Position numbers and translations under genes: made by a program. This document shows positions 24,601-39,600 of a stretch of DNA of 64,000 nt, piece by piece (the first letter of the stretch is position 1; each line of letters opens with the position of its first letter). Under the pieces are notes generated by a model. It searched no databases. It had not been told where the DNA came from and worked only from the letters and a program-made list of their open reading frames with translations. Source of the stretch: Oasisia sp. SBJ-2009 (taxonomy: Eukaryota > Annelida > Polychaeta > Sabellida > Siboglinidae); the NCBI GenBank assembly GCA_964017155.1, contig OZ024854.1, positions 46,958,423-47,022,422 of the forward strand, written 5' to 3'.

Positions 24601-27600
24601 GTGTTCAATCAAACACCATCTTGACTTTTCTTCAATTAATTGTACACAAATATCCACCATTCTCTACAGCCAGGTACTCATTCGTACAGCTACATGAACT
24701 GAAGCAACAACATGAACTGAAGCAATCTACAGTGAGCAAATGTGCCCAGGGTTCGACAGAACACAGGATTCGAACCCAGGTTGTCTTGGTCGAGAGTTTG
24801 ACACTCTAGTCCCTGAGTCACAGACACTGCAGTAGTTGGCCTGACTCAGTGACAGCAGGCTGTAGACATAGGAGACTTGTGGCCAGGCCACAGAGTATGG
24901 GCCAGGCTAGCCTTACCTCGCAGGTTCTTGATGAAGTCAGGCAGCTTCATGCGTCTCTCTGCCTTGATGTTCTTGTTGTGCAGGTCTGTGTTGAGCATGA
25001 TGATGGCAAACGCGAGTAGGAATATGCTGCTGGGTGTCTGGAACTTCTTCGCTTGCTCCGGGTTACACTCGACGTAGCGCGTCGCGTAGGCCTGTCACAT
25101 GACGATATATTAGCCAATGAGAACTGAAGTAACTGATTGGAGTATCATCTACTAAAAGTGTTGTCTATTTTAGAAGTAAGTTTGGGAATGACGTGTCTTT
25201 GATGAAGAATTTCATAGAATACAATGTTTGCCATGTATCAGCTTATACTTCATAATTATAACAATAAGCAATATTATAACAATAATCATTATTACACGAA
25301 TGATGTACACAAACATGTCACATAATTTTCAGATTATATTAAATTATTTTAATGTGAAAATACGTATGCACAATTTTACTAAATAGAATATAGACTCTGA
25401 CTATGTAGTGTTACGACCATTTAGACTGTATGTTACAGTGTACAGTTGTGAGAAAATAGAGACCAGTCTCACCTCCATCAGTCTCTCAATCTTCTGAGCC
25501 TCCCCCTACAGACAAACATCAAACAAACATATTCAAACATGTTCAACTTCTCAACATACACAGTACCGACTCAGATCGACATACCATGTCTTCAATTCAA
25601 GGCATTAGACACACCAACGATAACCAGATGTGTGTAACAACACAGTTGTTACCATCAGAAACTATTTTATAACACACATACATGAGAAGTCCAAATGCAA
25701 ACAAATGAATGTAAACATGTCTGTACACAATTAATCAAAAATTACACTGGCTAAAACTAAAAGCATGCCAGTGTTTACCACATATGTGATACCATCTTTT
25801 AGGTGAGTGGTTGGGTCAGGAGGAATTGTAAACATAACATTCAGAAGGTGGAAAACGGGAAGGAAGATGAGAAGATTACAATGAAGTACTGGTAAAAATT
25901 AAAGTAGTTTCAGCAGACTGAACTTGAAACAATAGGGACGACCACCTGGTAGTGGGTGAAATAATACGAGGGAGGAAAATACAAACATGTAACAGTAGTG
26001 GGTACATAAGGCACGAGAAAGTGAGTACTTACAGGCATGCGGAAGTACGTCTGAAAGAGACGGAGTGCCACGTCGACCTGGAGACTAGACAGGTCAATCT
26101 CATTGGTGAAGCACCTACAACACAACATATGGTCAGGCCAGCGACACAAGATACTACCTGGTACATGCCAGGTACAGCCAGAGATATTCCTGTCTAGATC
26201 ACCAGTTGCGATGAACAAGACAAATTGAGTAAACTTTCATTTGTTATTAAAATGTTTTAAAATTACTTTTATTGGTGAAGGTAATGTGATTAACTGATCA
26301 AGATTAATTGCACCGAACCATGGAAAAAGTACGTATTGCGTATACATCATTGCTAGTTGTACTTGCAGTTAACCTGCTTAATCATCACAATGTATCACAC
26401 TAAGTTAATTGGATTTACTACTACATCTATGGATATAATTAAAATGGTGCAGTTTATATTAAAATATATTATGTACCTGGTAGTTTTAAAAACTAAAATC
26501 TGTGTAACTAACCTATCATCATCACTCAAGGCCAGAGGTAAAACAGGACAGATTCTGTGTGGCTGAGAAAGACTACCAATATGACTGCAACCCCTCCCCT
26601 CAAATATGGCATATTCCATAATTATGAGATAAATACTGCATCTTTCATCAATGGAACGGGTTCGTCCCACATTTTTCCACATGGAAGGTAACTGACTGAT
26701 TCATTTTAACTATAATCACTGCAGTAAAGAAGACACTTACTCGAGAACTTTGCTGTTGAACTCCTTCTGCAGGTTGCCCAGGTACTCGCCAATGACCTGT
26801 TTACTCAGGCCCTTGCGCGTGATCAGGAACTTGGCCACTGTTCTTGGTCTGTCGTCTATAAACCGCTTCTCTATCAGGTATTTGATACCCTTCTCAGGCT
26901 TCCTGCAAATAACAAAACATAATTGAGCTCAAGATAAGCAAAACTCTGGCCTGATAACGTTGGGTAGGGTGTCTGAGACTGGGTGTTGGGTGCTGGGGTT
27001 GGGTGACAGTTTTGGGGTCTACAAGGCAGTCTACTACACAGCTGGAGTCCCAGTGGCAAGTTTGTGTAAGATCTATTTACATTTACTTAGGGTTGGTTAT
27101 TTTAGTCTGGTGAACCAAACCTCTGGGATATGGGCCCATTTTGCCACCTGAAATATTTCATAACAAGATACCATGACAGCCATGCAGATTTGTTTACCTA
27201 AAGTTGGTGTTCATTGATGCATATACATATATGTTGTATTGTTACTGTCCAATTAAGCAGTCAATGGCCAACTGTCCCTAGCTTACCTGGGTGATGTGAG
27301 GTGACAAGTTCTACTACAGATTTTGATGACAAACACAAACAACTATTTACTTGTAACAACATCAGTTGGAGCCAGGGGAAATTTCTATTTAGAATGGTGC
27401 AAAAATTTAGTGCAATAAGTTCATAATTTTCGTTACGGGAAAATTTCACTTTCATGTTTACATCTGACCTTTCATGTTGACAATCAATCAATCAATGCCT
27501 GTGATACACTTAGATAATGAACTGCTGCGCATCAGTCAATATCCTGTTACATTGATTCTCGACATGTTGTGAGAAATGTCATACAAGCAACACCAATGGA

Positions 27601-30600
27601 ACAGAATAACAAAAGCAATGGTCATGATGCCAAACTGGTTGACAAACATCATTTCTACCAGCTGTAGAGAGAGGCCTCCATGACTAACACACCACACTAC
27701 TTCAAGTGAATCAGCATTTGCTGTAGCAGTACTTTAACTTCATGCAGCACATTATCACTCACGTAAAAGGGCAGAGATTTTAGTCCACAGCAGATTTTGC
27801 TTGCTATAGGGAAAGATATAACTAGACCCATAATTTAAGAGATTAAGAGAAAAACACAATGCATGTATGTGTGTATTATAATAGATTACTGATCCCAACT
27901 ATTATTTATATGTACTCAGGTATGCTTTAAAAAAAATGTGTCAGCTGTATACATGCAAGTATTACTGCACAGATAACAACTATAATAACATGTATATAAT
28001 ATGGGATTGGACTGGAATGCATAATTGCGTGCCTATCTTGTATGTACCAGGTCATTTCTGGACTGGTACATATTTGATCCGGCCTAAATGCCTGCAGTGA
28101 GCACAGATTGTCACCCAGGGAGAGATGTATTATCTGTCAGAGATAGATGGAGACAAATGAATGCTGCCTACTATGAGGTCCTTCTGTCCATTCATAGCAC
28201 TTTCACTGCACAAAGACTGCTCCCAGCCAGGACACTGCGTCCACCACACTGACACCACTCAGATAATCGCTGTGTCGCCAAGCTCCATACAGGATGAGCG
28301 GACTAGTACTACTATGTACAGATGGGCACAGACCGCTATTGTACTCACAGTTTACATTGGGGCAATACAACTATGTGTACCTCGGTTCATGTATAGATGG
28401 GGAGGAACCATATCTGAACTTCCAGGTTCGTGTTTACATGGGGGACAGACCACTACGGTACTCTCATCATAATGATAAATCAGAATCATACAGTACACAG
28501 TGCTCAAGCAAATCTGAGGGGGAAAAACATTTTCTACACAAACAATGCACAATGTCAAGTGACAACTTACTTGTTGAAGAGGTTAAGTCCGATGCGGTAG
28601 GCTCGCTTCCGCTGCCTGTCTGTCACCTTGGGCGGTACGCTGGGCACACTCGAGGTGCTGCTGCTGCCAGACGAATGGTGGCCCCGCCTACCGGACGACG
28701 TCGACATCACCGGCACGCTGCGGTTGTACGTGCTCATCTCACTGCTCAGACTCGTCGTGTCAGAGCTGCTTGCGGAGCTCGACAGCCGGTCCTGGGAGCC
28801 GCTCCGGAGCAGCCCGTCAACGCTGTCTGGCTCGCTCGTTTCCGATATATTGCTCATGCGCTTCATGTCGTCGCTGCCCGTTGCGCTCCCCATACTTTTG
28901 CGCTTCCATATGGGAGACGCTTCCGGCGACGACGGCTTCTTCCCCATCCCGCTTCTGACACCATTTGTGTCAGTGTCGTCTGTCGGGAGGTCGCGTCTCT
29001 TGCGCAGGTGCACCTCCGTGTTGGCATAGATGCGTGTCAGCGTGTCATCGTCCGACACGTCACCGTTGTGGGTGGAGTTCGCGAGGTAGTCGTCACACAT
29101 GTCCTCGACGCGAATCTCAACGTGCTTGCCCAGCCCATTGGTGAATGGAGTCTGGAAGTCCTCATACGTCATGTCGCATGGCGACGGAGTGCCCCCTGGT
29201 GAGAACATTGGATACGAGTAATCGGTGCTCGGCGTGCGTGAATGCGAACACGTGTACGTCGTGGATAAGCCGCCTGTCTGCGACGCTCGTAGCCGCGTCT
29301 GTTCATTGTTGACGCCGTCGTTGACGATGTCCGTTTCTTTGCTCTCTAGCAGCTGTTCAAAGTTTACACTCGGTACATCGACAACCGGTTCGTGGGGGGT
29401 CGGCGACCCATCACTCGCGCTACTGTCATTCATCTCCGCATATAAACTCCGGTTGTTGTTCGCCTCGTTTGGCCACATGGCGGGCCGTGGTGACGTCATC
29501 GTCAATGGCGAACGCGTCCTCAGTCGATCGCTCTCGTCGATCGCCGACAGGTCAACGCCAGCCGACCGATGCAACGGGCGCCTCTGGTCCTTGTTGTGAT
29601 GCGGGTGATCGTGCGACGTCAGATTGAGGCTGTACGACTTCTGCATGACTCTCACTGCGGTCTTGACCGCCGACTGTGAGCTGGTGGTCTTCACATGTAT
29701 CCCCTGGCCACCACCACCCACCTCGCTGGACGACTGACCGCCGCCAATGTAGCGTTCGGAGTGGAACTCCCTGTCCCCGTTCATCCCACCCATGCTGTTC
29801 TCGATGGTCACCACCATGTCCGACCAGATCGTCTTGCTGCGACCGAACTCGGAGAAGCGCCGCGACAGTCGATTCTCGCCGATTTCCGAACACAGCTTCT
29901 GGAAGTTTTTGTTCATGCAGTGCTGACGGTACGCGTGCTGGATGATGCATGCCGCGCGGCGTGTGCGCATCTGGCCGCCATACTTGCGCTGCAGCAGCTC
30001 GAGCTGCTTGTCGTGCAGGTCCTGCGAGAGCTCGTAGGCGTTGGCCCAGCCGCGAGACTTCCTCACCTTCTCCTCCTCCTCGTTGCGTTTGTACGAGCGC
30101 TGTCGCTGTAGCTTCAGACTGCCCGTGCCCGTTGGCGTGTGGCCCGCGCACACGGACGGAGACTTGCGCACTCGAGCCACGGGGGTAGGAGGCGCTGACA
30201 GCGATGCCGACCGCTGCTTGAGATCCGCGACACCAGGCTGCTGCGGGAGAGATGTGCTGGCCCTCGCCCTCGATCCACCCTTCTTACAACTCTCACTGCA
30301 AGCACAGACACCAGCACGTAAACACCACTGACAGGATACAGTAACATCTTGACAGTCAAGCCACACCAAGTGTCATCTAATCATTATCATCATTGTGCAG
30401 CCATTGGTTCCTGTGGTTGGGCGAAAGGCCTCAGCGAGTTATATCCAGATATACCTTAAGTCCTATTCTATGCCACACTGTGCCATATTTTCAAAAATAT
30501 GTTAGTATTAAAAAATATATATACAGAAAAAGTGTGATATCAGATTTATGGTTTTAATTGCTTCCACCTTATTTTTATATTTTAATCAATTAATACAGAA

Positions 30601-33600
30601 TTATATACATATATTTTCAAAGTTCTTGACAAACAAATAGGACAGTTCAATCAATTATAAAGCATAGCCTGGTATGTGAGCCAAGATGATGTAATAGAGA
30701 AGCTAGTGATAACATATTAGGGTATATAATTCACCATAAACTCACCTACAGACAACCACTATGAAATAGTGTTCTAGCAAAGTAACAATAACCTCCTTGA
30801 AATACTGTTACACCAATAACCAGCATCTGGTATAACACGAAGACACAACCGCCACACACTTGACACACGAAGATATTGATTATGTCTGACGCAGGACATT
30901 CCGAGCAGTGTATGAAACGGCCACACCTGTGGTGGTCAGTCAACCGTGACCTCAGCGAACACAAGTTGTCACGTTATCACCTCAAATACCAAGACAACTT
31001 GTAAACAAACTACCTCACATCGTCATTAGAATGTGTGACTCACGTCCAATCACCCGATGTGTGATCATTGGCAGTCGTGCATGACCCAGTAATTACGCTT
31101 AGTCACTAGATCTACCAGCACCAGTCACATCTAAGATTAAAATATAGGTCTGGTGACAATATGACCATATCACCTGGCACGATGACTGTTATGAATAAGT
31201 GACTGTGTATATGTGCTTGTATGTCCATGTAAGTGTCACCAAGGTACCAGTCTATATACTTATACACATACACTGTGGACTGAGTGGAGTAGGCCATGGA
31301 TCTGTGCTGTCTCACCACGTTCTGAACACCACTTAGTCACCTAATCCAACAACATGCTGGCCTCATGGTGAACACCTGACTACTGAGCCATGAACCCTGC
31401 TTTACAAGACATTACAGAGAGAATACAACATCACCCTGAGGGTTGACATCACCCCCTGGCATGACATCACCCCCAGGGTTGACATCACCCCTTGGGTTGA
31501 CATGGTCCACCGTTGACATAACCCCCTGGGTTGACATCATACTATGAATTGCTTTTTCATTCCTCGGTAGATATCACCCTCATAGTCATCCTCTATGTTG
31601 ACATCTTTCTCCATGTTGACATCTCAGTTATAGAGATGTCAACATTGAGCCTCGTATCGTGACTTATTATCCATCATGGTGTGAAGCTCGGAGATGATCA
31701 GACATCAAAAAGTAATAACACAAGATACATATTAAATCCAGGAACTCAGCACAGTAGCTAGACTAGCTACAAGTGCCTGAGGAAGCCTACCTCCTAAGTC
31801 CTACTGAGACAGCCTGCAGTAGCTACAGGTGCCTATGGAAGCCTACCTCCCACACCCAAGCAAGCCATGTCTTGAAGTATCAGACAAAATAGCTGTGGAC
31901 ATGAGAAATGCAGCCTGGGGCAAATTACAGGGGGGTTTATCAGCAGCAATTACAGGGGTCACTAAGTAGGGCCTGACTTCTGGAAACAGTACTTGTGTTT
32001 ATCAGCTACCGCTATAAACTGCTCACTTGATTTCTCTCTGCCCAACTCCACAATCTCTTACCCACCCACTTGCATCACAGGCTGGGTCCTGGGCAGATTA
32101 GATTGTCCACAAGGCTGTGCTGACCAATAATAGTTAGGTGGAGAACTTCCACAGACCACACAACTGGAGTGGACGTATCATTCACCAGAACACTTGGGGT
32201 GATTTATGGAGCAATCCTTGTACCAAGAAGGGTGATATATTGGGCTGTACCAGTACAGATAGGCCAGGGTAGGCTGAATTACTGATGCAGTCTGTCTGAA
32301 CGCTTCAACTGTTCAGCTGAAACGGCGAGTTAACCCACATAGGAATGACTACCTCCAAGACACGGAAATAAATCATAACTAAATAAATAAAACAGAGATG
32401 CAATTCATACTGCTACATTTCCCAGTAATACTGCATTAGCAGCCTGTTACATTTACACCTATTATATCAACTGATATTGTAAAAGAAGTTTACACCCACA
32501 GTGTGCATTGCATTGCATTGCATTGCATTGCATTGCATTGCATTGCATTGCATTGCATTGCATTGCATTGCATTGCATTGCATTGCATTGCATTGCATTG
32601 CATTGCATTGCATTGCATTGCATTGCATTGCATTGCATTGCATTGCATTGCATTGCATTGCATTGCATTGCATTGCATTGCATTGCATTGCATTGCATGG
32701 TGTGATACTTGTCTCTGGCCTTTTATCCCATACATTCTGTTACTTGTTACATCGATGGACTATCTACACACTACACCCACATGTCATTGTTCTCATAACA
32801 CTGAGTAACTTCTCAGAAAGCCACCAACTTGGTGGTTCAAAGTCCGCTGTGGTGGGGAGGTAGGGTTTAATGACCTCCCACAGAAACTCTGTACATCTCT
32901 GGACATTGATGTGTTAGTTTAGTGACCCCCTGTGTCATAACAGCTAACACCCCACCCTGTCACAAGTGTATCTGTCCAGCTAGCACCCCAGGAAGTGACC
33001 CACAGTGTTGGTCCAGGTGTAACTAAATACCCCATGTCACCCTAGGGGCATACTCCTTCCACAGAGAACAAAAATAAACTGACAGTGGTTTTTAGTACCC
33101 TATTTCAAGAATATTTTACAAGACAAGGCAGTGCGCACATTTGTAGGTTAATTTATGTCACTTGTACTGATTAAAATGTATAGTTGGTTGTTGGCAGCTT
33201 ATATACATATTAAACATGTGACAAAGAGGGAAGGATCCCTCAGTAATGGAGAGATCATGCCCACACAAAGATAGACTCTAGTCACTTTGGGCGACATATG
33301 GACTTTCTTATTTGATTACCATTTTCCAAAACAAAATGACATGATCTGGCAGGAATGCTAGTTTTACAAATAAATACTGCAGGCTGATGAGGAAAAAGAT
33401 CAACCAAACTGTACCGTTTCTGGTAGAACGGAACTGCAATTTTGCATGTGGCAAATGGAACAGTTTGACTCATTTTTAGACAAGGTTTTGAAGGAAAAAT
33501 CAATAGTGGTACGTAGCCATGAGTTACTCAGTGAAATTATTTACAAGCCACTTGAATCAATGGCTGTGAACTTACACGGAGACAAGAGGTCTATGAGGGG

Positions 33601-36600
33601 GTCTCAATGACGTACACAACACAGACATCACTGGTTCTGTGAATTAAAGACCTGTTGACTGCAGACAGGATGTGCCTCTGATCCCTGGGTCAAGCCCTGC
33701 TCCCTGTCTCCGCTCTCCCATAAACAGGGTGTGTGTGGGGTAAATATTATGATGTTTCCTTGGCTGCATGGTCTAACACTGAGAGAGAGAGGGGAGGGAG
33801 GTGCCAGGCTATGGAAGAAAGGGGAGAGGGTGATCAGTGGTCATGGCAACGGTTGGCAGGAGAACCCATTGACAAGACCAGTGTGTTCTCTGGGAGGGGG
33901 AATCTGCTCACAAACTAATGGGAAACTGATGGTGATGAATGAGTCAATGAGAGAAGACAAGGTGGTTGGTTGCCAGGCGCAGCAGCATCTTCACCACAGG
34001 TGTCTGTGTCATGTATCTGGGTCACCAAGTCCTCCTGTCACACAGCACGGGTCACATGTACTCCCAGTGCTCACTCAACCACTGTGTGGCTACTTCAGGG
34101 GGTCTCAGAAGATTTAACTCCAGAAAGAAAACTGTTTTGTATTGTACTGTTTACTGATCACTGTCCTACCTCACCAATATTCGTTGAGGGTTCCAATTAT
34201 TTAATTGGGTCCAAGACCACAACCATTGGATTAAACTCATGTGACACAGTTGCCAGCACTTTACACCAAGCATAAATTACATGCATTAATACTACTCAAT
34301 AGGTGGCACTACCACATAAATTTCATACATTTAATTAACCCCGTTGATGCATGGTAACCCACACATACACACGCTTAATGTGACACATTTGTTGGACTTC
34401 CCGAATTTAAGCAACCTCCTCAGGATTACATCATCAACAAAAAACAGTCACCAAGGGTACATTTCAACACAACCCTACAACTGCACACAGCCTTACACAT
34501 AGATAACCACATTCTCCTGTTAAAAAACTACACCCGCTACAGACTAGAAACCCAGAAGATGCTGTTTTTTTCTTGGTTCACTTTAACTTTATGAGACTTT
34601 GGGACAACCTTTTAGTGTCAATTACAGTTTTGGCCTAGTAGGCTTGCTTGATGGTGCAGTAAAGTATGAACCATTTCAGTGGTGCCTTTGACTGCTGGAG
34701 CTGTGCTGGTGGCAGGCACCAAGACTGAGCTACTGGGCTAGGTACAGCTGTTATCTGCCCAGATACTGTCAATCATACCCCTCTTATCTGACGCCATCAT
34801 CTAAAGATAGGGAAAAAAGCTATTTTCACAGCCAGATTTCCGCTTCTGAATAGGAAAAAAACTGTTTTCCATTTCAAACCCGAGCAGCAACCACTGATCT
34901 GTAGCAGCGACCACTTGATGGGGCACTCAGACTAACCCTACCCCATTCATCAACAACACAAGACATGGCCTTAATCAGTCCACCAGCATGTATCACAAGT
35001 GAAACGTAGTGATTTACACAAATGTCTAATAACCATAGCTCATTCTTTAAATATTAAAAATATCAAATACCTTCTCATGTTTACAGTACTTTACTGACAT
35101 TCTATCAAACACTTCCATTTTAGTATGACTAGGAATTTGTTTTACTAAAGTTTAAATTAGATGGTTATGATGTATTGTATATTCTGGCAAAGACCTTCTT
35201 TCATGCAGTGTAAACAAAAGTAAAAGTATTGTTATGCCATGAAACCCTATTTTCCATAGCTATACAACAAATTGCCACATTACCACCAACAAACACTATC
35301 AAACTGCTCTATTATGCAAAACATACCTCCTACACAAAGGTACACCATGTAATAAATTTCCACCAAATCGTTCAGATACCAGTTGAAATAAACATCTGTA
35401 TTTCTTCTGTTGATCGGTGAATGGATTCTGAGAACAAAAGTTAAACACTTGGTGTTTTCACAGTCACTGTTTATATTTCCGCCAACATGTTTATGGTCAG
35501 TGGTACAGTGGTTATAGCTTTGGACTCTCAACTAATTCTGTGCTGTTGTGTGGAAATTTGTGAGTTCATTCATCCTGTGTTGCTCCAGGTAACTCAACTG
35601 TATAAATGAGTACCTGGCTACAGACAGTAGTGGCCATTTGTGTAATACCCTTTGCATGTAAATTGCAATTTACCAACTTTCAAGGTTCATTCATACTAAA
35701 TGTCCGACAGATGTTAATCGACAAGTCACAACTTTGGGTGAGAAACATCCAAAAATATTTCTGTGTCTATAAATTATGGTTTATAAACACACTTGTATGA
35801 CTAATCCTTACAGCACATGCATCATTTACTCTGCAACATGGACTTATGACAAAAAACATTTGACCTTGTACCTTTTCGTTCCAACTCCAAGTAAAAAAAA
35901 ATTTGGAATTAGAAAATATTTCACCTACGAACTAAATACACATTTCCTGAATATGTTGCCGGAAATTGAACGCTGCTTCTAAGTCGTGGCAGACGGCATT
36001 CGTGGCATACCAGCCTGGATGTTGCACGCGCTATGCCATGAAAGTCTACAACAGTTGGCGGAGGCATGTCGTTGCCAGGTCGGCACTGCGCCAGTCGCTG
36101 GTGGCAGTGTCTACAACCAGGGCCTGTAGCGGCAGACTACCGCTACCCAACAACAGTCTGCCGCTGCCCTCAAGCTGCCCAACACACGGCTACTGTTGTT
36201 TCCAGCGCGGTCAGCTACATTGGTGTGAAACCCACCACAGTCACTGCTACAGAGACTGGGTCATCCCACTCAACAGCTACATCAGTGTAAAAGCTGCCAC
36301 TTGACAGCAGCAGCTGATGCAGTTGTTGATCATACATTGTCATTAACACCAACAACACAGTCTAACTTACTCTTCTAAGTTCAGTTTGGTTTGTGTTTGG
36401 TCTCTTCGGTCAGCTGACAAAGTTACACCGTCATCATTTGACACTGTAGTCATCCTGAAGATGAACACACATTCTAAACAACACTGACACTGATAACTTT
36501 CTGCTGTGCTGATACTGATACAAGTCGTGATCAAACACCAATAATAAGAAGAAGATGTCCCAGTTCTCAGAAAGATTACCTTAGACATGCATCAAAACGA

Positions 36601-39600
36601 AAGGTTGAGATCATCTCAAAATGACTCACCCTTGACAACTAACCCAATGCATGCATAAAAACATGACTTAAAGCGATGATGACATTGTGTCATGTTTCCA
36701 ACTGAATTAACATTGTCAAAGAATTTAGCGTTGACCATTGGATTCGCTAGTTGTGCCTCTTGTGAAAAGACTGCTTTGCTTTGTCCCTGTCTAACTTCTA
36801 AGTGAAACACTTGAAAAACATCATTAATTTAACTACACACTGACAAGTGTCAAACTGACCCACTGGGTATTTTACAATTTTCTTGAATGTCAAGTTCTTC
36901 AGCATCAAGTCGGTCAATGTCAACGAGGGCACCCCTGACATGACTCAAGTCAAGCTGGTTGATTGACACCGAAATGTAAGAGGATGACTTCTGTGTGCCT
37001 TTAATCAGCCACTTCCTCTGTCTGTGGGTACACTGTATTAATATCAACACTGATTGACAGGTGTTTGGTGACACTCGCCTCGCTGCGGTGACAAACAGCC
37101 AGCTTGGAAACAAGTGCAACAAAAGACAAGAAAACATCACTTGAAACAACTGAACTCATGTATAAGATATTACAGCCTTACCTGTAAATCCCTGTTTGGA
37201 GTAGTTCTCCCCTCTACACAGAGGATGGTGCAACAATGCAATAATACAAATCCACCAACATCATTCAACTTCCACGGTTTGACTCAACAACAAAGATAAT
37301 CCTCGATTCCACGTAACACATAATCCAGCACGGATCCATAGAGTAATCCAGGAGCAATTGTTGATAATCGCAAGATCCGGGAAGATCAACCCTGCTTGGT
37401 GCAGAGTTGGTTACGGAGTGGCGGGAACCCACATAAGCTTGGTGCCAGTGCGCTGGCCCCTGCAGCCTGTGTAGCCTGATATCTCCACTATCAACCACCA
37501 CTCTGATGGGGCATGTGCCAAAAACTCCCTGTCCCTGTGTTTATCACAACAACCACCGCCGTTTGATCCGCCTGGTGGTGTGACACTGCAAGCCGTAGAG
37601 CAGTTACAAGTGTGGCTCCATTCCAGTCAATGTGGTTAACGAATGTCACATATTTCATGCTGACTGAATGCCGCCTGGTTTGGTGACAGTCTGTGGCTGT
37701 CAATTGACTTGTCCAGGCCCCAGTGAATACATTGTGACACTCAGTCTGACAGTGACAGTAGACTGATGGCAAACTTTGATCTTTGACCAGATCCCCTAGA
37801 CAGTTTACCTGATATTCAACAGGGGAGTGGGGGAAGCTGGCTCATTAATGGGGTATCAAAGTATATAATGGGGGGTGGAGGCCCCCCATACTCCCCTGGG
37901 GTGAGGTCAGTACATGATGAAAGGGGTGGCTTGGTGGTAATATGATGGCTTACTTATGCTGGTTCTACCTTTATAGATGTATTGAGAATCATCAACATAT
38001 ATACTGGCTGTTGAAGAGAATGTGAACATTCAGGTAATAGTCAGGTATACATACAATGTTCAAAGCCAGTGAATTAACCAGCATTAACAAATAAACAAAG
38101 TAAAAACAGATGTTACTATTGTGAGCTAGCTACTGACAACATTAATAACGTAGGTGTGTCCAAAGTGACTGGTGACAGTCCAGAGACTGGCCAGCAATGA
38201 ATCCACAGGTCAAAGCCATCAATCACCCTCAACAGCCTGGGGGTTCTCCAAGTTAACACTACAGGGTGGACAGAATCCCTTAATGTCTGTGTTTATGACA
38301 CATTTGGTGAGAGATAAGATTGACGGCTTCAATCTACTGATGTATCAATCCCCACATGTGGAGGGTAAGACATGCTTCCAAAGGGGTGTGCAATGAAATA
38401 AGTAAATGAACCTGGCATTCCTAAGTACCCTGTCTAAATATCATCTAGCCTGTGATAGCCTGGGGTTATCAAGTGCCCCACCCCCACAGTCTTACCCCTA
38501 TGTACCCTGTGTGACAGGGCGCTTTTGTCAACAGCTTCCAGGAAGTGTTTAAAACAACTGGGGCAAAACAACGAGTCAATGACCATCTGTCAACATAGAG
38601 CACAAGGCTGGGTGGTTACATAGACACTGTGACAAATCACATGACCCACTTCCTTACAGTGATATGTGTACATGGATCTGTTAGACACAGATGAACAGAT
38701 ACAAATGAAATGTAACACAGTGGCAAACTCAGGATCTTAGAAGGGCGGACTAGTTTAGTCATCCGTTAAATTGCCATGCTATCGTGCATTACTGGTGCAA
38801 CCAGTCATGCTGGTTCACTGACTGATATGTCTACAGGAACATTAAAATACAACATTGCGATAGGAACCAACAATTTAAAATACCACACTGATAACAAATT
38901 TTCAGATAACTGGTTACACATCTAGATGACAAAATGTGTGTTCAAAGAGGACTCACATCATGATGGCAGTAGGTAACTGTGAAGATACCCAATGCCAAGC
39001 CCTGGGCGTTTAGTAAGCCCTGCCAAGCCCCAGGCAAGTTGAGTGTAACTGATCAACTGCAGGCTGTACATATCAACATGGCAACTCACCAAACTGGCAT
39101 CGTTGAACACATAAACTAAAACAGAAGCACGCTATACTGAGAAGGGTCTACCTTGACTCGAGCACCTACTGACACCCACAGCCTCCTGCTACAGGCCACA
39201 CACGGGTCACCATCCACCACAAGCTCCAACAAAAACATCAGTGGTCTGCCAAACGTCTGGTGGATGTCATTCAAGTTTGTCAATGATCACACCCCAACAC
39301 CAACAGACTACATGACTGGACACACACTTACCTTTCCTCTACGTCTAGTCACCTGGACGACTCCTGAATGAACTGACACACAACCTGTGTGCTGGACAGT
39401 ATGTGGTAGGTCCACTCTGATGTCCAGGTGCCAGGGTTGGACTGTGCTAGACACTATGTGGTAAGTCCACAGCTGCCAGGACTGGACTGAGCACACTAGA
39501 CCAGTTGGCCACACTTTAACCTGCTCATGTCAATTACCTGCCATTGTGTGACAGTCAATGACACAGACACCACTTCAGGTGACTGGGACTTGCCCACAGC

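Noticed and set aside
28294..29202. 302-codon plus-strand frame over exon 2
   Set aside because: Antisense shadow of the GC-rich IQSEC exon.
30296..30369. Extension of the exon 2 frame upstream to a TTG
   Set aside because: No ATG; a good splice acceptor precedes exon 2, and the phase fits a separate first exon.
35966..36304. 112-codon plus frame and an overlapping 74-codon frame
   Set aside because: Unrecognised, different frames equally open, no splice or start support.
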